Below are positions 43,695-55,045 of a stretch of 64,000 nt of DNA, piece after piece; within the stretch, counting starts at the first letter, position 1; each line of letters opens with the position of its first letter. The DNA is taken from the NCBI GenBank assembly GCA_002104905.1, contig MCFE01000437.1, positions 1 to 64,000 of the forward strand. The letters run 5' to 3'. The stretch is from Basidiobolus meristosporus CBS 931.73 (lineage: Eukaryota; Basidiobolomycota; Basidiobolomycetes; Basidiobolales; Basidiobolaceae). The notes beneath the pieces were generated by a model. That model was given only the letters and a program-made list of their open reading frames with translations. It ran no database searches and was not told where the DNA came from. The translations under genes and the position numbers were made by a program.

Positions 43695-45140
43695 CCTATG
43701 AGAAGTTTTGTTGACAAACATGTCAATAGGCTATAACAAAGCTAAAGTCCCATGCATAGGAGGTAGTGATCCTGTCAGGACACCATGCAGAGATTGTTGA
43801 AGATCTTTGACCACAGGATTTCACAAAATACTGAATCATATTTCTCTACACTACATTGCATCAGTGACTTTTGATTGGTCCTCTGCTAATTCTTGTACTT
43901 TCTGAACCCAGATATCCAGTCACCTCCTATGCTAGTATGTGTTGATTGGCTATTGCCTCTTTTCACAATCCATACTTCCTAACCAGCACCATGTTTTACT
44001 TTTTATGTGTACAATTTGTCAAATTTTCTTTTAATCATCAGTTGTAAGTTGACTTCAAGCTTTACTGATCTATACATGTCCTCCTACCCAACACCTACAT
44101 TAGTTCAAACCTCACACTCAGCACATAACCTCATAAACATCCATCATTCACGATATATTTCTGCTAAGATTCCCAAGTCAAAGCCCCTGGCAGGAACCCC
44201 ACAGAATTATGCAATGTATTATTCACTAGCCCCTTTACATCCTGGTCCTCAGCCAGTGCTGTAAGGTCTAGCATCTCATTGTCCATCTTTGCAATAAATC
44301 CTTGCAATTTTCAAGCAAGTTCTCTTGAGTAGCAATCTACATCAAGTGCTGTAACTTTTTGCTGTGCCTAATATTGCCCCAAAGTTACATTTTAAGCATT
44401 GCAATAGTCATCAAGTTCTTTGCAGTTGTTACTTAATTAGTCATTGTGATTTTCACTCTCTTTGCAAATGATGATAGTCAGGTAGTGTTTATGTCCAAAC
44501 AAAAAGTGGTACAGAATTCTTGAACAGTTTAACTGAACATAAGTGACAACTGAATACAGAACCTTAGAGTTGTCAGAGTATGGCAGATATATTTGCTGAG
44601 AGGTTCTGGTCTAATATTAGTCTTGTAGACAGCTGGGATTGGCAATAATGGCAACAGAGTTGGCTTGCTATGCAGGCTAGGCTTGGGTAGAAGCAAGGAC
44701 AGAATTGTTAGATTCTTAATTTTGTTGTGACACAATTTCAATTTTCTTGATATATGCACTTGACCATAAGGCTCATGAAGCTTTACATATACTTTTGGAT
44801 CAAGCTGAATTAGTAAGCACCAAGAAACTGGACTTATTGAAATCAGTGTGCATGTTGATAGGCACATAAGCTTATTGAAAGTGGTATTGTTGATCTGCTG
44901 ATGTCTTGGCAAGTGCTGAATGTGTGGATAGATCACAGATAACTAATCACTAGGGAAGGTTTAACGGAGCAGTTGAGGATGTAATGATCTCATGAGAAGT
45001 GATCAGGTGTGACCACAAAAGATGGAATTTGAGTGGTAAATGAGCCATAACAGAGATTAGTTGTGTTTGGGTTGGGGAAAATCTGTTAGGGCACCAGATT
45101 TTTTAACCAAGTAAATTGGCCATTTCAGATGCTGATGTGC

Positions 45141-45508
45141 TGTTATCATCTGCTGCTTGAATGTTCAAGTTAGATCAGCTTTTAGTCACATCAATTAGTA
45201 TATGCTTGGGTTATCAGTATATCAGTATTATCTATGAAATCAGTAGCATTAGTCAGCCAATGAATCAGCAGATCCTTATCAGACAAAAATAGATATAATA
45301 AGTAGGATCATATTGGGTGATGATGATGCAATCAAATAAGTCATCAGCCACAACCTACATTAGGAAATACAATTAGTCAGCCATTGATCTGGCAAAATGT
45401 ATATAAGGAGCTGCTGGAACCTCAATAAAAATCAGTTCAAGTTTTAGTGAATACAATATCAGCTAAACTCCCTATTCCTCCACAACTCTTATACCAAGAC
45501 TTGTAACA
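45141..45508 (+). repeat. Solo Gyp LTR (368 bp)
   Basis: It reads TGTTATCATCTGCTGC...ACTTGTAACA with TGTTA/TAACA ends. A TATATAAGG box lies near 45399 and AATAAA at 45424. It aligns throughout with the LTRs of Gyp1 and Gyp2. The flanks (GTGC and GTAC) do not give a perfect 5-bp duplication. Confidence 0.8.
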
Positions 45509-46227
45509 GTACCACACAGTGGTACATATTGACTTTCCTACAAGCTCTTCTACCGCACTCAAGTGTGGATTGACTGGCTGAACATTGAAATGTTCAATCA
45601 AGATTGGCTTTTTTGTTTGGAACTTGTCCTGTTTAGGAGTATAGGTGCAAATTGGCAAGAATTGCAGTTGTTTTCTTATACTTCTCTATCTCTGGCTTGG
45701 GTAGACTTTTTTCCCTTTATATTTTTACTCATCACTGCCAGGTCCTTTGCTGATACTTTGTCTGAGTGCTTCTTGTGTGGAACATTGTTTTCTTAATGAT
45801 AATTGCTGCACTGGTGCATTGGCTTCTGCTTTCCTGTTCCTTATCACAAATCTTCAAGCAATCTGACATTTCTTTTTTTCCTGTTTTGAGCTTTCAGCTG
45901 TGTGGAGGGCTCCCAAGAAAATTGCTGGCTTATATTACTGCCTAGTCCTTCATTGCTACATAGACTGTAGGCTTCCTGAGTAGAGCTATGCCTTTTCCTT
46001 GATAAATGTGGTACAGGAACACCCCTTATAGGTACTCTTCCAGCTACCTATGTTATTTGCTGCTTATCTAGAGCTTTTAGCCCTACTTGCAATGAGCTTT
46101 TGTCTTTAGCTATGGTACACTTGCTCCTCCGGCCCTAATAGCTAGCACACTTCATGAAACCTATTCTCAGCATGCTTAAAATCTGTTTGCTTGTTTGAGT
46201 CTAGGACAATGTTCATGGAACAGGTTT

Positions 46228-46560
46228 TGAGTACTATTTGCAGTACCCAATCTTTGCCCAAGAGTTCTCCTGAGAGTCCTACCCAAAGTCCCCTAGTATC
46301 CTCCCTATGATTCCCCTACACGTTCTCCCTCCTATCCCTGCCCTTATCTAGTTAGAGCACTTACCATAACAGGAAAGTGCTCATGCCCCTATTTTATGAT
46401 GCACTGTCTGTTATCTAAGCCCCACCAAGTGATATATATACATATCAAATTGAACCAAGTGCAAGGACAGGAAGATTTGGATGGAAATAAACACAAGTCT
46501 TGATTGCCTTGCTACCTTCTATTGGAAGCTATTCTGAACCAAGTGGTACAAACTTGACCT
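46228..46560 (+). repeat. LTR-like insertion of an unrecognised family inside Plv7 orf2
   Basis: orf2 sequence runs to TTCATGGAACAGGT at about 46227 and resumes with CAGGTCAAGCACATTCTGC near 46600. The intervening DNA has a TATATATA box (46433-46440) and AATAAA (46486-46491) at LTR-like spacing and resembles none of the other repeats. The edges are uncertain. Confidence 0.35.
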
Positions 46561-47031
46561 ACAAGCTCTCCCACTCACAAAGTACAGTCAGTAATAACCC
46601 ACACAGGTCAAGCACATTCTGCTTGGCCTTGAGTTCTTGATGGTAACATGTTATGCTGGCCTGAAGACAATGGCATGCTAGGACTCTTACAACCTCAATA
46701 ATACTAGCCAATTCTTCATCAATGCACTGAACAGCTCCACAAATCTTCAAAGTCTTTTGGACTTTGCCACAAACACCACTATCTCTCCCACACAAGCTTT
46801 GTTGAGTTTGTCATGCATATGACAGAGAGTCAAATCAAAGTGGAAATAGTCTTACTTATATGTGTGTGCAGTGCCACAATTTCTATAATGCTTACATTGA
46901 TGTGTCATCCTTGGATCTTAATTATATCAGGGTACAAAGTCTCAAGTAGAAGACTGTCTTAAATTTACATGAGTATAATTACAAAAGTGATCTAAAAGCA
47001 TTACATCATTGAGTGTCAAGCTGTTTGCCTA

Positions 47032-47510
47032 ATGGAAAAGCCTAATTTGATTGAACGCTGTAAGAAAAGAGAAAAAAGACCATGTAAATACTGTAGCAAG
47101 CCTCCCAGCCATGCAGCACACAGACAGCATGGGAAATACCGCAAGGATCATAACCAGAGTTTTGTAACATTAGCAATATTTACTTATTGATCATTCACTA
47201 CTGTGCCAACAATTTTGGGCTTGCTACCAGATACTTCTACAATGGTATCTAGAAGTATGTGCCATCTTGCGCAAACTGAGCCAGGTGAGTTTGTCATGCC
47301 TGTAGGCTCATCTCAGCCTTCTGAATATGGCAAACAGGGTGATAGTTCTGAATTATATGTCTCACTGATGGATTATGAGCCTAAGTTCTCCAACAACAGT
47401 ACCTTGAATGAGCCTGGCAAAATTCTGATTTGTGCTGATTCAATACAAATAGAAAAATGCCATATATACCTATGGAGCTAAGTGGGTGCATTAAGTCATC
47501 TAATGGTGAA
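47032..47510 (+). pseudogene. tnp2 5' fragment (Plv7)
   Basis: The frame starts MEKPNLIERCKKREKRPCKYCSKPPSHAAHRQHGKYRKDHNQSF, with the Cys/His cluster intact, followed by a stop near 47190. Then QTEPGEFVMPVGSSQPSEYGKQGDSSELYVSLMDYEPKFSNNSTLNEPGKI in an open stretch to 47481. Sequence matches Plv3 and Plv11 until Gyp2 begins. Confidence 0.65.
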
Positions 47511-47860
47511 TGTGCCATGATATACTGCATGAATGTTTAAGTTAGGTCAGTTTTTAATCAATTTAATTAGTTTCATGTTTGGCCTATCAGCATATCAGTG
47601 TTATCTATTAGATTAGTAGAATTGGTCAGCAGAAGAATTATCAGATCCTTATCACATAGAAATTGATATATTAGGCAACATATATTTGAGCAATGCTGAT
47701 GCCATCAAATGAGTCAACAGCCACAACCTACATTATGGAATACAATTAGTCAGCAATTTACTTGATAAAATGTATATAAGGAGCTGCTGCAACCTTAATA
47801 ATGATCAATTAAAGCTAAACTGTGTATACCTTGACTATTCTTTTATCAAGACTTATCAAA
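47511..47860 (+). repeat. Gyp2 5' LTR (350 bp)
   Basis: It starts TGTGCCATGATATACTGC and ends near ACTTATCAAA. It shares the ATGTATATAAGGAGCTGCTG promoter block and most of its length with the solo LTR at 45141. It is more diverged and slightly shorter than the Gyp1 LTR. Confidence 0.75.
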
Positions 47861-47918
47861 TTGGTAGCAGCAATAAATAGAAACCTTCCCCAAAGAAAGA
47901 AGAAGCCCCCCCCTCAAG

Positions 47919-48760
47919 ATGACAGAAAATCAAGAATGGAAGAATGCTATGCAGCAAATCCTGGCCCAGTAGCAATGGTAACTCCTGATCCTTAGCCAGC
48001 AGCAACAAGGAATGGCTACCATGGAACAGAACCAGCAAAACATTGTCAAGAGCATCTCTAGTGCTCAGGTCAACCAGTACCATGGTAGAGTCAATGAAAA
48101 CCTGGGAACTTGGCTCTTCCAAATTAAGGAAGCTTTCAAGGCCAGGGAACTGCTCCAGAAAGCAAGTTGCATTATGCAGCTTCTTACTTAACTGATGCAG
48201 CTTTACAGTGGCACCACAACAAGATCATGCTGGCCACTATGATGGGTACTCTTCAATCTCTACCTGGGATGCATTTGTGTTGGAAATTCATGATACTTTT
48301 GAGCCCCTTCACCAGCAGTAACTACTGAGAAGGAAGCTCAAGACACTGTGACAGAAAGGTATGGACCTAGAACAAATCTATGAATACAGATGTCTTCCTG
48401 GACAAATTGAACAAATGAACTTCACGGGTCAAGTTGTATACTATATTGATGTGTTGAAGGAAAGAATTTGCAAGGAAGTGAATTATCAGATACCTCAAAC
48501 TATTGAAGAAGCTGTAAAGATTGCCAATGAGTATGACTCAGCTATGTTTGGAGTTGAAATGCCCACAATGACTACTCAGAGAGGCCACAGTAATTATGGA
48601 AGATGACAATCAGAAGTACTGCTAATGGAAATGGACACTATACAGAAGAATGTAAGAACAAGGAACCTTGCTTTCATTGCCACCAGCAAGGACATATTGC
48701 AAAGTACTGCCCTCAGAGAAGAAATGAACACTAGTCACCAAGAATCCTCAGCATTTTGAA
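47919..48760 (+). pseudogene. Gyp2 gag
   Basis: ATG at 47919 gives MTENQEWKNAMQQILAQ then a stop. Further on, QYHGRVNENLGTWLFQIKEAF (48075-48135) is the typical start of a retrotransposon gag domain. A 81-codon open stretch (48361-48606) reads MDLEQIYEYRCLPGQIEQMNFTGQVVYYIDVLKERICKEVNYQ. The zinc knuckle CFHCHQQGHIAKYC is at about 48672-48713. Capsid and nucleocapsid functions are inferred for the ancestor only. Confidence 0.8.
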
Positions 48761-48879
48761 GCCCTTGAGCATAGCAACATGGAGGATGAACTTGAAGAAG
48801 ACTCAGAACTCACCTTGCATATAAATGACAAATATGTATCCAAATGACCTCAAGCTCAGGATATCTACTATACTTGAAT

Positions 48880-49215
48880 GGGGTAACTAATGGAGTAGCT
48901 GCCAAATCATGATTGACTCAGGAGCATTGCATGAGTACATGTTAGCGCAATTTGCTTTGAAAGCTGGAATCAACTCAAAACCCACCACATCAACTTCAAT
49001 GCTAACAGGAGATGGGAACTCTCACATAATTGACCATATTATTCAGCCAGTAAGAATGAGGATAAACAACTATGAAGAAAACCTAGAGGCCTTTACATTT
49101 AAGAACTGCAAGTTTGACCTTGTACTTGGAAAAATCTGGCTATTTAGTTGTAATCCATCAATCAACTGTAGAACACAAGCTACTCAGATCCTGACAGACT
49201 AAAAGACCTATGAGC
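48880..49215 (+). pseudogene. Gyp2 aspartic protease
   Basis: An open stretch of 97 codons begins MIDSGALHEYMLAQFALKAG (active-site DSG at about 48912), followed by ..MTGDGNSH.., VRMRINNYEENLEAFTFKNCKFDLVLGKIWLFSCNPSINC. The ending matches the usual (D)xILGxxWLxxxNPxIDW block of gypsy protease. It is the best preserved part of Gyp2 upstream of RT. Confidence 0.8.
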
Positions 49216-49339
49216 AGTTACCTGCCAGACTGGATTTCAACTTGGTCAACTCTGGTTTGTGTGAAACAAATGAGCTTAGCTAGATATAGTTCTGTAGAGC
49301 ACTTAGAAAAGGTAGCCAGATGCTCCTCATGGCAGTGTC

Positions 49340-52250
49340 ACAGGAAATCTCCTGTACTCTAGCACCCCTGAAGGTCCAGAAACTTTTGAAGGAATATTCA
49401 GATACACTTTCAAATGAACTTGTAAGCCTACCCCTGTCAGAGATGTGGATCAGGCCATTGACACAGGATTTGGCCCCCCAGTAAGTAAGACACCTTACAG
49501 AATGAGTCCATTGAAGTTGGAAGAGATGAAAAGACAAATAGAACAGTTATTGAAGCAAGGATATATCCAACCCAGCAAGTCCACCTGTGGAGCACCAGTA
49601 TTTTGTGAAAAAGAATGATGAAGCACTTAATAGACTTGTTCCATTGGATATTGCCACATTGAGCCAAGAGTGCCAAATGATGCAATAGTGTACCAAGGAG
49701 GCCAAGCAAGCCTATATTTGGCCACTGAGTGTGAAACATAGCTCTGCATCTGCATGCAAAGAGGCCCCTGTGTTTCACTCATTGTGCTGGAGAAAATCTA
49801 TTTTTTGACCTTTTTTTCTGGATCAATGTTTTGCAGGATGTGTAGGAGCACAAAGCAATTGAAGGCATGCATCTGGTACTCAATACCCATGGCACTCTGA
49901 ATCTAGCTTGTGTAGCTTGTATTATGTCACAAAAATGCATGGCACTATCTTGATCCACTGGTACTATCAGGCACTATATATAAATATTAGCCCTAAAGTG
50001 AGACCTATATAAAGCACTTATAGTGCCAGACAGTACCAGTGGACCAAGATAATGCCATGCATTTTTGTGACATGAAACAAGCCACAAGAGCTAGATTCAA
50101 AGTGCCATGGGTATTGAGTATCAGAGGCATGTCTTAAGTCCTTCTGTGCCCTGACACATTTTGAACAATGTTGATCCAAAAAAAAAGGTCAAAAAATGGA
50201 TTTTCTCCAGTACAACAGGTGAAACACAGGGGCTGCTTTGCATGAAGATGCAGAGCTATGTTTCACACTCTGTGGCCAAATATAGGCTCACTTGGCCTCC
50301 CTGGGACACTATGGCATCTTTTGGCACTCATGGCACAATGTGGCACTCTCCAAAGGAACAAGTCTAATGTACATTGACTACAGAGCCCTCAACTCAGGTA
50401 CCATGAAGAATAAGTACCCCGTACCTTAGACTGATGAGCTTTTGGACCAACTCAATGGAGCTACCATATTGAGCATGATTGACTGTATGTCAGGATACAA
50501 TCATATTAGGGTAAAGCTGGAAGACATCCCTGAGACAGCATTTAGTACCAGATATAGATATTGCAAGTACTGAGTCATGAGTTTTGGCCACACCAATGCC
50601 TCTGCAACATTCATGACCTTAATTCAAACAGTCCTCCAGGAATACTTAGACAAGTTTGTGACAATCTACCTAGATGACATATCAATCAACAGCAAGACAG
50701 AAGAGGAGCACTTGGTGCACATTGAAAAGGTCTCAAAGAAGCTAAGAGAGAACAAGCTGTACAGCAAGCTAGTAAAGAGTGAATTCTTAAAGCAGCATGT
50801 TAAATACCTGGGGCACCTAGTGACTAGTATAGGAGTGACCTTAGACCCCAAGAAGGTTGAAGTCATCAAGAATCTGAAGCAGCCCCACAGCATATTGGAA
50901 ATCAGATCATCCCTTGGAATGGTTTTCTATTATTGGAGACTTGTCAAGTCCTTTGCACGTATTGCAGCTCTTTAACTGATATCCTCAAGAATGACAATAT
51001 CTACAAGTTAGACATAGCTTATGAGACTGCCTTCCAGACACTCAAGAATGAACTTGCTCAGCTGCCAAGCTTAAGAATACCTGACTTCAGAATGAGTTTA
51101 TTCTGTGAAGACTGATCATGCCCAACTCAAGTATATATTTACTCATAAGGTAGTATCAAGAAAAATGACATGATGCAGTGAATACATTCAGCAATTTGAC
51201 TTGGAGATTGTCTACTGCCCTGGGAGAAACAACATGGCTGCTGATGCCTTATTAGAACTAGAACAAGTTGCACAACTGAAAACCTGCCCTAATTGCCTTT
51301 GCAACCAAGGCTAACAGCAGAGAATTGCTGAGCTCTTTCCCTTCAAGCCTGTGAGACCATTTGAGGGATGGGTAATTGACTTTGTTGGAAGACTGTCAAC
51401 CACCAGGAAATTCAACCATTGGACTCTAGTAGCAATTGACCATGTCACTATATGGCCAGTGGCCAAAATGGTACCTGTAGCCAGTGAACAAGAAGCTGCA
51501 AGTTTCATATACCATGAGATCATCATGAAGTGTGGATGCCCTGTAGAGATTTTATCTAATAAAGTTGCAACTTTGTGGCAAAGATTTTGGAAGCTTACTT
51601 GGAAATGCAACAGATCAGACACTTGAATACCACAGCATATTACCTTAGAAGCAATGGAGTGACTTAGTAGTTTAATGGATTATTTTGAAAAATGCTGACT
51701 AAGCATGAAAATGGAGTTGTCAGTAAGTGGGATGAGTATATAGACCAAGCACTCTTTGCCTGCAGAGTAAGAGTGCAGAGTACCACTCAACAATTGCCAT
51801 TTTACTTTGTGTATGGATGTGAGCCAAGGATTCCAGGAGATCTCACACAACAAAGCTTACAATTGCCCTAGAAGATGAGATCAGTCAGCCAAGTAGACAC
51901 CAACAGCTGGAACAAAGATGTCAAGAGGCACAGGCAAAAGTATTGCAGAATGCAGCAAAGATGAAGCTGATATTTGATAGGACTTTATCACCAGAGGCAT
52001 TGATAGTTGGGAACTTTGTATTACAGTGAAAAAACACATGGAAGAAGTTTGAGCCACAATGATTAGGACCCTTCAAGATCATAAGATTAATGTCCATTTG
52101 TAACTTACCAACTTGTGGACAAGCAAGGCAATATTTTGGAAGACTTAGTTTATAATGACCAACTCAAGCTTGCAAGACTTGCTGACAATACTGAACCATC
52201 AGGATACTAGTATCAGAAGAAAAGAAAATCAGGGGAACACTTGTAACTTT
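49340..52250 (+). pseudogene. Gyp2 pol: RT, RNase H and integrase, split by fbM2
   Basis: RT starts near 49400 and includes KTPYRMSPLKLEEMKRQIEQLLKQGYIQPSKS; it breaks at EALN, where fbM2 sits, and resumes VHIDYRALNSGTMKNKYPVP at 50366. The catalytic box FVTIYLDDISINSKTEEEH (50660-50705) keeps YLDD. RNase H is short and broken (50930-51200). Integrase: KTCPNC, then RPFEGWVIDFVGRLSTTRKFNHWTLVAIDHVTIWPVAKMVP (51350-51470); the second catalytic block is EILSNKVATLW rather than a D-N-G form. The C-terminal tail runs to about 52240 with many stops. Confidence 0.8.
49632..50365. mobile_element. fbM2: 734-bp foldback MITE, TSD AAT
   Basis: It begins AGACTTGTTCCATTGG and ends CCAAAGGAACAAGTCT, with AAT at 49629-49631 and 50366-50368. 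Removal restores the RT frame ...EALN-VHIDYRALN. Loop orientation is the same as in fbM1 (TATAAATATTAGCCC...AAAGCACT). Confidence 0.88.
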
Positions 52251-52314
52251 AGTAGGGGAGAATGTTATGATCTGCTGTTTAAATGTTTGAGTAAGATCAG
52301 TTTTTAGTCAAATG

Positions 52315-53117
52315 CTGTCTATTGTGTCCTGGAAAGCCAGTTATCCTGCTGATGGCTGGGATATCTCCAATGCAGATAATATTATGTGCTTGGATACAAC
52401 AGCCATTTACTTTTATCCCACTGCAGTGCATACATACCTCATCCAGCAATGGATACAGGTAGAGTACTTGCTTAATGAGAATGCATCAAATGCCAAGGCA
52501 ATGGCATGGTCATATATACCCTCAAAGTAGTCCTTGCTGCTTAGCCATTGGTGATGTTTGTCATCAAATATATCAGATATATTTGTGCTTGATTGATACT
52601 GAATGCAGTACTTTATAGCTTCACAATATTTGTTGGATGGCATTGGCTTCTTTAGACAGGGTATCACAGGAATATATCTGGAGTGTGAGCAATGTCTTCC
52701 CCAATAGTAGCAAATTCCTGACCAGTTGGACACCTAGCAATAGTGGCCTTTTTTAATGTGAATTCCATTCAGCTGCTAACATATCCTGATATTAGGATAG
52801 TCACTGGGTCATTTGTTGCCAGCCACATGACAGTTGTTCATTTATACCATTTACATGGTAAGTTGCATCATGGGATGATTTTGGCAAGAGGTGGTATTAA
52901 ATCTTCACAGCTCCCATTACTAATATTAATGGAAATGCACTACTTCTCTAGCCACAACATCACATCATTCACTGGTAGATGGATTACTGGGCTTACTTGA
53001 CTCTGTAAAGTATCCTTGGCATTTTTTTTGACAGGTGTAGTCTCATTGCATAATGGGATCTTAATAGGCTCATGTAGGGTACTGTTGTTTGGGAAGATTG
53101 AAGAACGGTTGGCCAAC
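52315..53117 (-). pseudogene. Plv8: Tnp2 N-terminal to central fragment
   Basis: From right to left on minus: NRSSIFPNNSTLHEPIKIPLCNETTPVKKNAKDTLQSQVSPVIHLPVNDVMLWLEK (53110-52950), the cysteine block CPTGQEF-YYWGRHCSHSRYIPVIPCLKKPMPSNKYCEAIKYCIQYQSSTNISDIFDDKH (52733-52560), FEGIYDHAIALAFDAFSLSKYST, and sequence antisense to ..CWDISNADNIM... up to 52315. The Cys/His start is missing. It abuts the truncated Gyp2 LTR. Confidence 0.6.
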
Positions 53118-55045
53118 AGCTTCTTTGCCATTCAGTGCAACAAATAGGGCTCCATCCAAAAAGGCCCTGTGGACAATGTGCCCACTAAAGGTAATAATGC
53201 GGACTCCTGAGACTCTCAGTCAAGTAGGCAATTGGGAATCTCTGCAGAGACTCAGGCTGACCATAGTGTTTGAAAAATCTTAGACTTGGATTTCATCTGA
53301 TTTTTAGCTGGTATTATGCCAGTATTCTAATGATTTCTTACTGGTATTCAGCTGGTGTTTTAGGTCACAGATTACAAATGCAACTTTGGATAGAAGTAAT
53401 GGGCAGCTAATTACTAAATTCAGTATGGATGCTAGTTTGTCTAGTCTTCTCCCGGAGAGCCTGTTGGCTTGCCTGCCCATCAGCAACAAACAGGGATACT
53501 TGAGTTGTCAATTTTCAGAAACTTGAAATTCTGTTGGCACTATAATGGTATTTTGCAGGCCTTTTTGCAGTTTTTTTTTCTCAGAGATAATGCTAAGGCA
53601 GATGTGAATACAGCAAAAGGAGTACCTTCAGTTGACGACCAACAAGTGGCCAATCTAACATTGCCTGCACCAATATTAGTAAGTATGCTGTGAGCTTATG
53701 CCAAAGCATTACTGAGCCAAGAAGATGTAGTGGCTGAAAGGATAGATGCAATGGCCTAGATTAATCAGAAAATAGCCCAGAAACAAGGTGCATGGCTAGA
53801 TGCTCTAAAGTAATCAATGTCCCAGGTAGAGAAAGCAATATGTTTGCTGCAAAGAAGGAATTCAATTAGCTCAATGCCACAGCCAAGAATTGAGCCATAT
53901 CTCAATGTAACAGCGGAGGAATACCATACTGTCTTTGAAGCACAACAACAGTGCCCAAAGATAAAACCCACAGAAAAACCTATCACAGCATGGGAGGGCA
54001 AGAATGTAGTGCTTATACTAAAGCACAAGAAGTTAAAGAAATTGAAGATATGCAAAGCTGCTGAGTTCAATGATGAAGAGTGGGCTAACATTCAAGAGGC
54101 AGTAAGTAGTCTAGCACTCCAATACCTTAAGGCTGGCACACCATAGGATCATCAGGAGCTCAAGGCCAAGCAGAACATGCTTGACTTGCTCTATGTGCAT
54201 TATCCTGGACTCAAACAAGCAAACATATTTGAGGCCACCATTAGTATGCTAAGAAAGTATACTAATAATAGCAGAAGCTATTAAAGGCAGAAGGACAAGG
54301 GTACAATGGCTAAAAACCAGTGGATTCCTTGAGAGCTGTTACAAGCATGGCCAAAAGCTCCAAACAAGCATCAAAGAAACATCAGGTAGCTGAAAGAGTG
54401 TCAATAAGGGAAATGCAGGCGGACACAGATGCACCAGCTCAACATTTTTGCAGGAAAAAGCTTGGTTCAATTGAAGAAGCACTTGATCATAATAGCAGTG
54501 AAGGACCTGGTGGTGATATAAACAAGCAGCTACCATGGGAGCCCTTCACAGCATAGGCCAAAAGCTTGAAACAAGCAGAAATGAAGCATCAGGTTGCCAG
54601 CAAAGTGCCAGCAAGAGACAAGTAGGCCAATACACATGCATCTGAGCATCATTTATCATGGAGAGAACATATTTCAATACAAGAAAAACTCAGACAAAGT
54701 AGTCGTGAAAGAGCTGGCATTGATAAAGGGAAAGGGAAAAAAATCTACTTAGTCCAGAGACAGCAAAGCATGAAAAAAGCTGCAGTTTTTGTCAACCTTT
54801 GGTGTAGGTCAGGTACAGACTGAATCACATGATAGTTAAGCAGAATTACCAACAAGAAACAACTGTTTTCAGAACAGTTGGAGGTGCAGGTAGGTGTGCC
54901 ACACTCCAGTAAGGTAGATGGGCTTGTACAGAAAGATAGTTTGTCTACCACAGTCTCCATGTCCAGCATTGTTAACAGCATGGAGATCACACTGACAGAC
55001 ATGGCTACAATGTCAAGAATTCAAAAGACCATCACAATGCCTTCA
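53118..55045 (+). pseudogene. Plv8: orf2 (accessory protein), best view of its repeat units
   Basis: It begins at GQQLLCHSVQQIGLHPKRP, joined head-to-head to the Tnp2 piece with both gene starts lost. An unrelated insertion of about 310 bp lies at 53270-53580. Next comes a clean stretch: KADVNTAKGVPSVDDQQVANLTLPAPILVSML (53600), then 109 codons (53817-54146) with AISMLQ..RIEPYLNVTAEEYHTVFEAQQQCPKIKPTEKPITAWEGKNVVLILKHKK and EEWANIQEAVSSLALQYLKAG. The repeat units follow at 54340-54760, each with AKS-KQA..KHQVA, VPxRDxQA and a Ser-rich EEAL--SS tail. The end near 55045 runs into Plv9. Confidence 0.6.

Larger units (their letters stand above)
44050..46800 (-). pseudogene. orf2 of Plv7, heavily decayed
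   Basis: Bases 44050-44420 hold the C-terminal block; 44520-45050 looks like an inverted second copy of the orf2 end (its reverse complement contains TATTAGACCAGAACCTCTCAGCAAATA, resembling ATTAAGCCCAACCCCACACTCAGCAAGTA of 10171-10200). After the solo LTR, 45650-46130 carries the Lys/Ser-rich repeat units (FSLRK..VPHKKHSDKVSA). Bases 46559-46795 carry VQKTLKICGAVQCIDEELASIIEVVRVLACHCLQASITCYHQELKAKQNVLDL. No part is translatable at length. Confidence 0.5.
43695..47510 (+). mobile_element. Plv7: Tnp2 transposon, orf2 plus tnp2 start, cut by Gyp2
   Basis: The left terminus is CCCTATGAGAAGTTTTG at 43695. It contains orf2 relics on minus (44050-46800), a solo Gyp LTR (45141-45508), an LTR-like insertion (46228-46560) and the tnp2 start on plus (47032). 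Tnp2 is interrupted at 47510 by Gyp2, inside the block ...LVNDVM. The rest of the element is not found downstream of Gyp2 in the expected orientation. Confidence 0.65.
47511..52314 (+). mobile_element. Gyp2: Ty3/gypsy retrotransposon carrying fbM2
   Basis: 5' LTR 47511-47860, primer-binding region TTGGTAGCAGC at 47861, gag from ATG 47919, CCHC knuckle, protease, RT, RNase H, integrase, a purine tract GTAGGGGAGAA (52252-52262) and the first 52 bp of a 3' LTR (52263-52314). Without fbM2 it is about 4.07 kb. The 3' LTR is cut off by Plv8. It is full of stops. Confidence 0.85.

Noticed and set aside
45141-45508. Target-site duplication for the solo Gyp LTR
   Set aside because: The flanks are TGTGC and GTACC; no 4- or 5-bp perfect match exists, so none is claimed.
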